From: Streptomyces sp. NBC_01283
GTDB lineage: Bacteria; Actinomycetota; Actinomycetes; Streptomycetales; Streptomycetaceae
NCBI RefSeq assembly: GCF_041435335.1
Contig: NZ_CP108430.1
Coordinates: forward strand, 8,590,001 to 8,654,000
Reading direction: 5' to 3'
DNA length: 64,000 nucleotides
How positions within the stretch are numbered: position 1 is the stretch's first letter; each line of letters begins with the position of its first letter. Made by a program: the position numbers and the translations under genes. Shown here in pieces: positions 1-7,875 of the stretch. The notes beneath the pieces were generated by a model. The model saw only the letters and a program-made list of their open reading frames with translations. It did not search any database and was not told the DNA's origin.

Positions 1-728
1 GCGCGTGGGCGTCGTGGGCCGCCGCACGGCACACCACCTACGGTCTTGGCGCCACGCGCGCCGAGGTCCTGGCGACGGTGAAACACATCCTCGACGCCGC
101 CGCACGGAATCCGCTGCGGATCGGGGACGCGTACCTGCTGGACGAGCACGCGCTTCCCTTCTTCTTCATCGGCGGCCTCGCCAGCGACCTCGACGAGGAG
201 CGCGCCGCCCTGGCCACGACCGTACGTCTCCTGGCACGCGCCGCCGACCGGGAACCGGTCGAACCGTCAGAAAGGCTGGCCGGTCAGCTGGAGTTCCTGC
301 TGACCGGGGCAGGCTCGGCCCCCGCCAGTCAGATGACCGCGATCATCTGCGGCGACGTGGCCGAGCGGCGCGGAGTCGCCGACTACTGGCGCGCGGTCGA
401 GAAGTCCCGTGAACAGTTCCCCCTCACCGGACCGCTGGCCAACAACATCACTCCCTGCGAGTTCTGGGACCAGCCCGCCGAAGCGCCGACCGTGCTCGAC
501 AACGACGTCCCGGCCCTGCTCATCAACGCCACCGGCGACCCCCGGACCCTCTACGCCGACGCCAAGGCCATGCGCGAGCAGTGGCCGAGCTCCCGGCTGC
601 TCACCGTCAAGGGCGCCCGCCAGCACGGCCTGTACGGTGAGTACGGCAACACCTGCGTCAACGAGCGCGTCAACGCCTACCTGCGGACGGGACGGCTCCC
701 CACGCGGGACCTGAGCTGCGAGAAGTAG
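1..728 (+). CDS. Alpha/beta hydrolase, TAP-like C-terminal part (5' truncated)
   Basis: The frame is open from the left edge of the window, so the N-terminus, including the expected nucleophilic serine elbow, lies outside. The visible C-terminal part follows the tripeptidyl-aminopeptidase-like layout of Streptomyces secreted hydrolases. A segment 'PALLINATGDP' should carry the catalytic Asp. It is followed by an 'AMREQWP' helix, then 'GARQHGLYGEYGN' with the likely catalytic His, and a C-terminal 'CVNERVNAYLRTGRLP' typical of TAP C-terminal domains. The family removes short peptides from protein N-termini outside the cell, but substrate cannot be read from this fragment. The gene ends at TAG 726-728, with about 100 bp before the next possible gene. 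Family assignment is fairly secure; exact function is not. Confidence 0.8.
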   Translation, partial: AWASWAAARHTTYGLGATRAEVLATVKHILDAAARNPLRIGDAYLLDEHALPFFFIGGLASDLDEERAALATTVRLLARAADREPVEPSERLAGQLEFLLTGAGSAPASQMTAIICGDVAERRGVADYWRAVEKSREQFPLTGPLANNITPCEFWDQPAEAPTVLDNDVPALLINATGDPRTLYADAKAMREQWPSSRLLTVKGARQHGLYGEYGNTCVNERVNAYLRTGRLPTRDLSCEK

Positions 729-830
729 CCCCAGCAGCGGCACCCCCCCCGGCGACGCGGGCGAAGGCCATCTGCCGGGGCGCACACCGCGACCGGCCCC
801 GGTGACAACCACCGAGCTACCGCAGAGCCC

Positions 831-1166
831 TCATCGGCTCGACGGTGCGGGCTGCGGCGGCACGAGTGCCACCTCGCCGCGGGGCGAAGCTTGGGCCTTC
901 CCGACCTGGGCCCGCTGGCCGACGCGCCGCACTAGCTGTCCCAGGTGCCGGCCGAAGCGGTCCGGCAGGAACACGGCGTCCGCCACGATCATCGCGCCGG
1001 AAAAGAGCGGAAGCCCCATGAGCACGGCGATACCCGGGTGCATGCCCAACAGCAGACGCAGGACCGGGTATGTGAGCCGCCCGAACAAGATGAACGGGAA
1101 CGCGACCTGCAACAGAACCGTCAAGCAGCGGGCGATGGCGATCAGAAGCCTGTCTCTGCGGCCCAA
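831..1166 (-). CDS. Small hypothetical membrane protein
   Basis: About 111 residues. The N-terminal two thirds is strongly hydrophobic, with two or three probable membrane segments around residues 8-37 and 42-65, then a basic and proline-rich tail. The only usable start at the 5' end is a TTG without a visible ribosome binding site, so this may be the 3' part of a decayed gene. It lies just downstream, on the same strand, of a fragment resembling a LuxR-type DNA-binding helix. I do not recognise the family. It is reported because the hydrophobic profile and codon usage look like real coding sequence, but the gene boundaries are unsure. Confidence 0.4.
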   Translation of the reverse strand: MGRRDRLLIAIARCLTVLLQVAFPFILFGRLTYPVLRLLLGMHPGIAVLMGLPLFSGAMIVADAVFLPDRFGRHLGQLVRRVGQRAQVGKAQASPRGEVALVPPQPAPSSR

Positions 1167-1187
1167 GGCAACAGACCGTGGCGGATA

Positions 1188-1394
1188 TCAGGGACGAGGG
1201 ACAGCCCGGCCGGGTCGCAGCGCCGGCTCGGGTGGGTTCATACCGTGTCCGCTCATCGGGGTGCGGCTGTCCATCATCCTCGTCCCCAAGGCCACACCCA
1301 GCTGAAAGCGACTGTCGACGCCGAGGCGATCCATGATGCCCCGCAGAATGTTGGTCACTGTGCCTCCGAGGCAGACATAAGGCTGTCGTGACAC
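1188..1394 (-). pseudogene. Possible remnant of a LuxR-type HTH regulator
   Basis: The predicted peptide contains 'GTVTNILRGIMDRLGVDSR', which matches the recognition helix and following helix of LuxR/NarL-type output domains (pattern GTVxNHxxxIMxRLGVxSR). No receiver or sensor domain is found upstream: the frame ends within about 20 residues on that side and a hairpin lies there. After the helix comes a proline- and arginine-rich tail. I interpret it as a degraded 3' end of a regulator gene, not a working 68-residue protein. A free-standing small HTH peptide remains possible. Confidence 0.35.
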
Positions 1395-1403
1395 GTGATG
1401 GGC

Positions 1404-1445
1404 GCTGAGGCCCCCGCCGGGCAGGTCCTGGCAGGGGGCCTCAGC
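1404..1445. terminator. Intrinsic terminator hairpin
   Basis: The arms GCTGAGGCCCCC (from 1404) and GGGGGCCTCAGC (to 1445) form a 12-bp G/C-rich stem with a loop of about 18 bases. It sits next to the remnant at 1188-1394. The rest of the gap up to 1720 shows no convincing gene on either strand. Confidence 0.6.
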
Positions 1446-1720
1446 GTTCCTGAGGTGTCCGCGAACGCCTCAAGTGCCCGCAGGGGGCGTTGCTGCCGCT
1501 GGGGCCACCCACCACGGATCCGGTCCGGGTGCCCGCACGTTGGTCCTGCGGCTGGGGTCTGCGGCCCTGACGTCCTGATGCGCTGGGCGGCAGTTCACCT
1601 GCGGGTGATGCACGTGCGCTGTGTTCATCCTGGTGCAGTGCGACGGAAGCTGCCCTTGGGCTGATGCCTTTCGGCGATGCTTGGTCCGCGCCTGGCCCGG
1701 ATCGAGGCGCGCGGTCGGCG

Positions 1721-4027
1721 TCACACCCTGGGCCTGAGTAGGGTGATCTTCGAAGCGCCCTGTTCTGTGACGTACAGGGTGCCCTTGGCCGTGTCCTCCG
1801 TGACGTCCAGCGGCTGCTGGAATCCGGTGAACCCGGTGATGCCCGTCGTGGGCGCCGACAGCTTCCCCTGCGCGTCGACGCCGAACACCTCGATGTCCTG
1901 GCCACTGCTGTAACGGACCACGAGGAGCTTGCCCTTGAGTGCGCCCCCGAAGGCGTTGCCGCGGTATTCGACGACCCCGTCGGCGGAGGCGTGCAGCCCG
2001 GCGTCGTACATTCCTGCCGTGTCCAGGTTGCGGTCCGGCTGGGTGCCCACGGGGTAGCCGGTGACCTCGAAGGGACTGGTGCCCGAGGTGGGGTTGCCCC
2101 CGGCCAGCACCCACTCGCAGCGCGCCGGGTTCGGGTGCCCGTAGTAGCGGTTCTTCTTCACGTCGAAGACGTAGTCGGTCTCCGCCACGGGGTTGGACGT
2201 GATCCCCGGCACGGTCGGACCCGTGTAGGCCCCGGCCGTCGCCGCGTCGATCCGGCGGGAACAGGCGGCGGGCAGCGGTGTGGGCGTGGCGGGCGTGTTG
2301 CCGCCGGCCGCGGACCCGTTGGTGGGTGTGTAGAGGTGGCCGTTGGTGTGCCACACCAGGTCGTAGGCGTTGCGTACGCCCGTCGCGTAGAGGGTCAGTG
2401 GTGCGTTGGCGGCGAACGGGTCGTACGTTCCCGGGCTCTCGGTCCGCACGTCGACGGCGCCGGACGCCGGGAGCTTGGCCGGGTCGAGGCGCAGCACGGC
2501 GGCGTTGAGCAGGTGCTCGGGGCGGTTGCCCCACGTCGGGTCGGCGGCGCCCATGGCGTTGTTGGCGCCCTGCGTCACGTAGAGGGCGCCGTCAGGGCCG
2601 AAGGCCAGGGAGTTGGTCTCGTGGTCCTTCACGGACCGGGGCAGACGGCTGATCACCTCGGTGTACGTGCCGAGGCCTGGACCGCTCAGCCTGGCGATGC
2701 TGCTGGACCAGTCCGGCTCGTTCGGGGTGCCTCCGGCGTACATGGTGTTGGAGGTGATCCACAGCACGGGGCTGGCCGCCGTCGAGGAGGGATCGAACGC
2801 CATCCCGATGATGGAACGATTCGGTGCTCCCGGCAGGCCGCGGGCCGTTGCGTCCGTGCGCACGGTGGAGATCGTCTCCGCCCCGCTCAGGGTGCCGTCG
2901 GCGGCGATCGCGTACCGCATGATGTATCCGTCGAGCGTGGACGCGTACAGCTTGCCGTCGGGGCCCTTCACCACGGAGGCGAAACTCCTGCCCGTCGCTG
3001 ACGTGGCCACCTTGTCGAAGGCGATGGTGCCCGTGCCGGTGCCCGCCCCGGTGGTGAACACCGAGCTCCATGGCGTGAAGCTCCGCCCGTCCAGGTCCCG
3101 GGCGCCGCTGGTGACCGAGAAGCGGTAGCGGGTGTTCGCCTTGAGCCCCGTCGTCGGCGACAGGTTGATGACGTCGCCGCCGCCGCTGGTGATCACGTGG
3201 GCGGGCACGGCTGCCCCGGTCACCGACTCCTTGAGGGTGACCGTACTGGCGGTGAGGGTCGCGGCGTCGACGCCGGGACCCACCAGGCGGAGGTCCGCGA
3301 CGACGCTGCCGGTCGGTGCCGCGCCGGTCGCCGTGTTCGTCGGGGTCACCGTCCTGACCTCCGGGTGCACGGCGGAGTCGGCGAGCGGGGCGACGGTCAC
3401 GTACGCGATCTTCGTGTTGCTTCCCCCGAGCGGACTGATCGTCAACCGGCCGTCTGCCACGGTGGGTTGAACGGTCCTGGTCTGGTACTTGGTGGTGGAC
3501 GTGGGGACGAACCCGTCGACCGCGTTCTGGTTCTCGACCTGGAGCGCGTGGGAGCTGTCCACGCTCGTGGCGTCGCCCACGGCGACCGTCACCGTGTAGG
3601 TGCCGTTGGGTACGGCGATTTCCCACCGGCCCGGGGTCTTCACGCCGGCCGACGAGGCGGGCAGCTGCATGTGCACGAGGGTGGCGAGGAGCCGGTCGGG
3701 CTCGGCGGTGCCTCTGTCCCGGCCGTTGCCCGTCAGGTCGAGCGGGGTGGTGTTGGACAGTCCCACCCAGCCGTAGGTGAGGCCGGTGCCCTGGTCGGGG
3801 CCGGTACGGGCGCCGAAAGCCTGTCCGTAGTCGAGTGCGTGGCCGCTCACCGGCACGGTGGTGGCGGTACCGAAGTCGATCTTCGCTGAGAAGGTGGTGT
3901 CCGCCCGCGCCTGCGCGGGAGACACCAGGACGACACCTATGAGGGACAGGGCCAGCAGGAAGCCTGCCGCGCGGGGCGATGGTCCGCTCCGTGAGTGACT
4001 GCGTCTTCGATGGCGTAATACGGTCAC
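1721..4027 (-). CDS. Secreted malectin/Ig/beta-propeller sugar dehydrogenase-like protein
   Basis: The start is taken as GTG at 4027 because a GGGAGAAG ribosome binding site lies just upstream. An ATG at 4111 would place extra basic residues before the signal peptide. The 768-residue product begins with an arginine-rich n-region and a Sec-type signal ending near AQARA. A malectin-like carbohydrate-binding module follows ('IDFGTATTVPVSG...DYG' through 'AYVTVAPL'), then an Ig-like Big_5 domain of about 110 residues. A long beta-propeller with repeated 'AFGPDGALYVTQG', 'YATGVRNAYDLVW' and 'NGHLYTP' segments then resembles soluble aldose/sorbosone dehydrogenases, which use PQQ. The propeller ends with 'GTLYVTEQGASKITLL'. 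PQQ use is inferred from family, since ligand residues were not individually checked. It is divergent from the galactose-oxidase-like gene and both products are secreted, which suggests extracellular sugar oxidation. Confidence 0.8.
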   Translation of the reverse strand: MTVLRHRRRSHSRSGPSPRAAGFLLALSLIGVVLVSPAQARADTTFSAKIDFGTATTVPVSGHALDYGQAFGARTGPDQGTGLTYGWVGLSNTTPLDLTGNGRDRGTAEPDRLLATLVHMQLPASSAGVKTPGRWEIAVPNGTYTVTVAVGDATSVDSSHALQVENQNAVDGFVPTSTTKYQTRTVQPTVADGRLTISPLGGSNTKIAYVTVAPLADSAVHPEVRTVTPTNTATGAAPTGSVVADLRLVGPGVDAATLTASTVTLKESVTGAAVPAHVITSGGGDVINLSPTTGLKANTRYRFSVTSGARDLDGRSFTPWSSVFTTGAGTGTGTIAFDKVATSATGRSFASVVKGPDGKLYASTLDGYIMRYAIAADGTLSGAETISTVRTDATARGLPGAPNRSIIGMAFDPSSTAASPVLWITSNTMYAGGTPNEPDWSSSIARLSGPGLGTYTEVISRLPRSVKDHETNSLAFGPDGALYVTQGANNAMGAADPTWGNRPEHLLNAAVLRLDPAKLPASGAVDVRTESPGTYDPFAANAPLTLYATGVRNAYDLVWHTNGHLYTPTNGSAAGGNTPATPTPLPAACSRRIDAATAGAYTGPTVPGITSNPVAETDYVFDVKKNRYYGHPNPARCEWVLAGGNPTSGTSPFEVTGYPVGTQPDRNLDTAGMYDAGLHASADGVVEYRGNAFGGALKGKLLVVRYSSGQDIEVFGVDAQGKLSAPTTGITGFTGFQQPLDVTEDTAKGTLYVTEQGASKITLLRPRV

Positions 4028-4562
4028 GGTCTTCTCCCGTCGAGAGCCGAGCAGGGAACACGCCCCGTGACGTGGCGACCGGTGCCGGATCCACCGTTGG
4101 GTCGGCGCCACCGTTGGGTCGGCGCCGACCGAGAATGCCCGTCACCGTGCCCGGGGCCTTGTCGTGCCCATGACTGCCCTGGGTGCGGCGGTCCAAGCGG
4201 CGGCCGTGCCGGGCCCGCGTTCGGCCGGCGGCCCGCCTGCCGCGTGGACGCCCGCGACCTGCCGGGTTCCGATGAACCTCTGCCTCCACAAGCGCATTTG
4301 GAGTGCTGTGGGCACGACACCTATGTGTGTGTCCCCTACTGATGAGATATCAGGGCACATCAGCCTGTGCGCTTCCGCGAGCATGCGCGGCGCCTCGATG
4401 GACGGCGGGCCACGACGGTGAATGCGGCGAGGGGTGCGCCCGCTCGCCGCGCGGCTGCGGAGATCAGCCGATTGGCGGGAGAACGCCCTTTACATCCCTG
4501 CACCCTATTGGCATGGTCATGCCCTCATCTGCGCGCCTGTCGCGCATCCCCGGGGGGCCTTC
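4028..4562. promoter_or_regulatory. Divergent promoter region with 17-bp tandem duplication and palindrome
   Basis: This 535-bp gap separates two divergent secreted-oxidase genes. It holds a perfect 17-bp tandem duplication, CCACCGTTGGGTCGGCG at 4091-4107 and again at 4108-4124. The second copy runs into a perfect 14-bp palindrome, GGTCGGCGCCGACC, at 4117-4130. These lie about 65-105 bp upstream of the GTG at 4027, a plausible operator position for the leftward gene. No additional gene is convincing here. Promoter hexamers could not be assigned with confidence. Confidence 0.45.
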
Positions 4563-7106
4563 ATGCTGACTCGTCTGTTCACATCCTTTCCGCACACCAG
4601 ACTCAGATCCACCGGCCTCATAGCCTTCGCGCTCGCCGCCGTCATCGCCGGGCTGCTTCCGTTGACCGGAGGCAGCCCGGTCATCGCGGCCGCCGGATCC
4701 GGCGCCGCCGGAGTTCCCGATCCCCGGCACCCGATGGCGGCGCCGCACGAGCCCGTGGTGCCGGCCGACGCCATGGAACCCACCGCACCCGTCCTGCCCA
4801 GGGACGGCTGGACCGTGTCCGCGAGTGACGAGGAGACCGCGTCCGAGAACGGACGCGCCGTCAACGTGCTCGATGGCAGCAACGCCACCATCTGGCACAG
4901 CAAGTGGAGCGGCACCGCCGCGCCGCTTCCGCACACCCTCACCGTCGACATGCACCGGACGGCTGTCGTATCCGCACTCGTCTACCAGCCGCGCACCAAC
5001 AGCGCCAACGGCAGGGTGGGTTCGTATGTCCTCCACGTGAGCGCCGACGGCACGAGTTGGGGTTCCGCCGTCGCCTCCGGCACCCTCGGCGACGACGCGA
5101 CCGCCAAGACCCTGAGTTTCGCCGCGAAGGGCGCCCGCTACGTGCGGCTCACCGCGACGAGCGAGGCCGGCAACCGCGGCCCCTGGTCGGCCGCAGCCGA
5201 GATCAACCTCCTCGGCGACCCCGGCTCACCCGCCTCCGTGGTCGACCTGCCGCGGGCCGGGTGGACGGCGACGGCGAGCGACGAGGAGGTGAGCGCCTCG
5301 GCGAACCCCGCCGCCAACGTCCTCGACGGCGATCCGGACACCCTCTGGCACAGCCGGTACTCCGGTACCGCCGTGCCCCTGCCGCACAGCATCACCATCG
5401 ACATGAAGAGCGCCCGCGACGTCTCGGCTCTCACCTACCAGCCGCGCAGGTCCGGAGCCAACGGCCGGATCGGCGCCTACACCGTCACGACCAGCACGGA
5501 CGGCACCACGTTCGGGGCACCCGTCGCGAGCGGCACCTGGAAGGACGACGACACCGTCAAGGGGGCCACCTTCTCCCGCACCGTCAGCGCGCGGTACGTA
5601 CGCCTGACGGGTACCACGGAGGCGGGCGGGCGTGGGCCGTGGTCCTCGGCGGCGGAGCTGCGTCTGAGCACTCCGGCGAACCCGGCGACCGCCGGTTCCT
5701 GGGGCCGGGTCACCGGATTCCCGCTGGTTCCCGTGGCCACCGCCCTGCTGCCGAACAACAAGCTGCTCGCCTGGTCCGCGTACGGCGTCGACCGCTTCGG
5801 GGGAAGCAACGGCTACACCCAGACCGCGATCATGGATCTCGGCACCGGAACCGTCACCCAACGACGGGTCGACAACACCCGCCACGACATGTTCTGCCCC
5901 GGCATCGCGGTCCTGAAGGACGGCCGGGTGCTGGTCACCGGCGGCAGCAACGCCGAGCGGGCCAGTATCTACGATCCGGCCACCGACGCCTGGTCGGCGA
6001 CCAGCGACATGAACATCGCTCGTGGCTACCAGGCCATGACCCTGCTCTCCAACGGCGACGCCTTCGTCCTCGGCGGCTCCTGGAGCGGCGGCCAGGGCGG
6101 CAAGAACGGCGAGGTCTGGTCGCCGTCCTCCGGCACCTGGCGCAAACTGCCCGGCGTGCCGGTGACCAACACCATGACAGCCGACCCGGCGGGCCCCTAC
6201 CGGGCCGACAACCACCAGTGGCTGCACGCGACGTCGGGCGGCCGGATCCTCCAGCTGGGGCCGAGCAAGCAGATGAACTGGATCTCCACCCAGGGGGACG
6301 GCTCCGTCACCGCCGCCGGAACGCGGGCCGACAGCGCGGACGCCATGAACGGCAACGCCGTCGCGTACGACATCGGCAAACTCCTCACACTGGGCGGTGC
6401 GACCGCGTACGAGAACACGACGGCCACCCGACGCGCGTACACCATCGACCTCAACGGGGGCGGAACTCCGGTGGCCGCGCGTACCGGCGACATGGACTTC
6501 GCCCGTTCCTTCAGCAACAGCGTGGTCATGCCGGACGGCAAGGTCGCCGTGTTCGGCGGGCAGTCCTACCCGGTTCCGTTCAGCGACGGGACCTCCTCGC
6601 TCACACCGGAGATCTGGGATCCGGCGACGGGGCAGTTCACCCGCATGGCGAGCATGGCCGTGCCGCGCAACTACCACAGCGTGGCCAACCTGCTGCCCGA
6701 CGGGCGCATCTTCTCCGGGGGCGGCGGCCTGTGCGGCGACTGCGCCACCAACCACGCCGACGGGGCCGTCTTCACCCCGCCCTACCTGCTCAACGCCGAC
6801 GGCACCGAGCGCACCCGGCCCGTCATCACCGGTACCGTGCCCGCCCGCGTGGCCAACGGGGCGACCGTCCCCGTGACCGCTGACTCGGCGGTCACCTCGT
6901 TCGTCCTGGTGCGGGCGGGCGCGGCGACCCACTCCACGGACAACGACCAGCGGCGCGTACCGCTCACCTTCACCCGCGACAGCGCGACCTCGTACACCCT
7001 CAACGTCCCCTCCGATCCGGGGGTGGCGCTGCCCGGCAGCTATCTGCTCTTCGCGCTCAACTCGGCCGGGGTGCCGAGCAAGGCCCGGATGGTCAGCGTG
7101 GGCTGA
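4563..7106 (+). CDS. Secreted galactose-oxidase-like copper radical oxidase with two CBM32-like domains
   Basis: The start is ATG 4563, giving 847 residues led by a signal peptide (MLTRLF... to about residue 45). The frame is open further upstream, but there the signal peptide would be internal. Two tandem F5/8-type (CBM32-like) domains follow, each with the repeated 'LDG..ATIWHSKWSG / DPDTLWHSRYSG' and 'ARYVRLT.TSEAG..GPWS' signatures. Next come a kelch propeller and a C-terminal DUF1929 domain. The catalytic set of fungal galactose oxidase is present: Cys445 in DMFCPG and Tyr489 in RGYQ (the thioether pair), Trp507 in GSWSGG, Tyr704-His705 in NYHS, and His790. Cys-to-Tyr (44), Tyr-to-Trp (18) and His-to-His (85) spacings equal those of the Fusarium enzyme. 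Expected reaction: oxidation of the C6 alcohol of galactose or other primary alcohols to aldehyde with H2O2 release, outside the cell. Substrate is inferred. Confidence 0.92.
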   Translation: MLTRLFTSFPHTRLRSTGLIAFALAAVIAGLLPLTGGSPVIAAAGSGAAGVPDPRHPMAAPHEPVVPADAMEPTAPVLPRDGWTVSASDEETASENGRAVNVLDGSNATIWHSKWSGTAAPLPHTLTVDMHRTAVVSALVYQPRTNSANGRVGSYVLHVSADGTSWGSAVASGTLGDDATAKTLSFAAKGARYVRLTATSEAGNRGPWSAAAEINLLGDPGSPASVVDLPRAGWTATASDEEVSASANPAANVLDGDPDTLWHSRYSGTAVPLPHSITIDMKSARDVSALTYQPRRSGANGRIGAYTVTTSTDGTTFGAPVASGTWKDDDTVKGATFSRTVSARYVRLTGTTEAGGRGPWSSAAELRLSTPANPATAGSWGRVTGFPLVPVATALLPNNKLLAWSAYGVDRFGGSNGYTQTAIMDLGTGTVTQRRVDNTRHDMFCPGIAVLKDGRVLVTGGSNAERASIYDPATDAWSATSDMNIARGYQAMTLLSNGDAFVLGGSWSGGQGGKNGEVWSPSSGTWRKLPGVPVTNTMTADPAGPYRADNHQWLHATSGGRILQLGPSKQMNWISTQGDGSVTAAGTRADSADAMNGNAVAYDIGKLLTLGGATAYENTTATRRAYTIDLNGGGTPVAARTGDMDFARSFSNSVVMPDGKVAVFGGQSYPVPFSDGTSSLTPEIWDPATGQFTRMASMAVPRNYHSVANLLPDGRIFSGGGGLCGDCATNHADGAVFTPPYLLNADGTERTRPVITGTVPARVANGATVPVTADSAVTSFVLVRAGAATHSTDNDQRRVPLTFTRDSATSYTLNVPSDPGVALPGSYLLFALNSAGVPSKARMVSVG

Positions 7107-7110
7107 CCGT

Positions 7111-7158
7111 GCGCACGACGAAGCCCCGCCGAGCAGACGGCGGGGCTTCGTCGTGCGC
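7111..7158 (+). terminator. Strong intrinsic terminator
   Basis: Starting 5 bp after the oxidase stop codon, the arms GCGCACGACGAAGCCCCGCC and its exact complement (ending at 7158) form a stem of 20 bp or more around a loop of about 6 bases. It almost certainly ends the oxidase transcript. Confidence 0.85.
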
Positions 7159-7159
7159 G

Positions 7160-7550
7160 CTGATGCGGCGGCCCGCACCGGGACGCTCGCGGTGGCCGGT
7201 GAGCTGTACGGAACGACCAGCACCGAAGACAAGGCGGGTCGCGCACGTCTGGGCCGCCGGGAACGTCGGTGCCCGCTCCGGCAGGGAGGAGCCCGGCGGC
7301 AAGACCTCCGAGAACGCCGCGGACCTCGCCCCTCTGGACGTCAGCGTCTCGGTGACCTCCAAGTCGACCTGGAGGTCGCCGACGGCACGGTCGACCCGCT
7401 GAAGCGGACCAGCAGTTCGGACCCCACGGACAAGGTCAAGGTGACCTGCACGGTCAACGCCTCGTCCGAGCCGCCAACGGCATCTGGAAGCTGAAGGTGC
7501 AGGACAGGGCCACGAGGGCTGCGCGGGGCACGGGCTACATCAAGTGTTGA
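7160..7550 (+). pseudogene. Decayed 3' end of a secreted P-domain/calcium-binding-type protein
   Basis: Three short stretches in three different frames read as consecutive parts of one beta-rich secreted domain. They are 'DLAPLDVSVSVTSKST' (about 7320-7365), 'VADGTVDPLKRTSSSDPTDK' and 'VTCTVNASSE' (about 7375-7470), and 'NGIWKLKVQDRATR...GYIKC' ending in TGA at 7548-7550. The last resembles the closing strand of proprotein-convertase P-like domains ('GTWKLKVxDxA..DTGYI'). At least two frameshifts separate the pieces, and no start or signal peptide is visible after the terminator just upstream. I interpret it as a relic; identity beyond the domain type is uncertain. Confidence 0.35.
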
Positions 7551-7875
7551 CATGGCTTGTCCGTAATTCTCACCCCGCACAGATGCTCCGCCTACCGAGG
7601 CGCGTCGCCGCCGCGGGTAATCAACTCTGCGGCGTGGCTGGCGTGTTGCCAAGGCCGACGATGTTCATGATCTGTTCGCATTGCGTATGTCGACCATCGT
7701 TCAACGGACTATTTCTGGCCAACATCCAGCCAAAAGACTGACATGTACCTGGTTCAAATGACACGCTCCCCCGCAACACGCTGCACGTACAGCAACACGC
7801 TGCACGCCCGCATCGCGTCTTTTTCTGCTCCGGGCGGCCCTCCATGCCTCCCGGGCCCCCACAGATGGAGCCCGC
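7551..7875. other. Upstream region of the M4 protease gene
   Basis: This 325-bp stretch contains no supported gene. It is less G/C-rich than its surroundings between about 7640 and 7770, as expected for a promoter region. A GGAG ribosome binding site lies at 7867-7870. I could not assign -35/-10 hexamers with confidence. Confidence 0.4.

Noticed and set aside
5226..7232. Very long open frame antisense to the galactose-oxidase gene
   Set aside because: A shadow of third-position G/C bias: the peptide is Gly/Val/Arg-rich with no domain signature, and the sense frame carries a complete enzyme.
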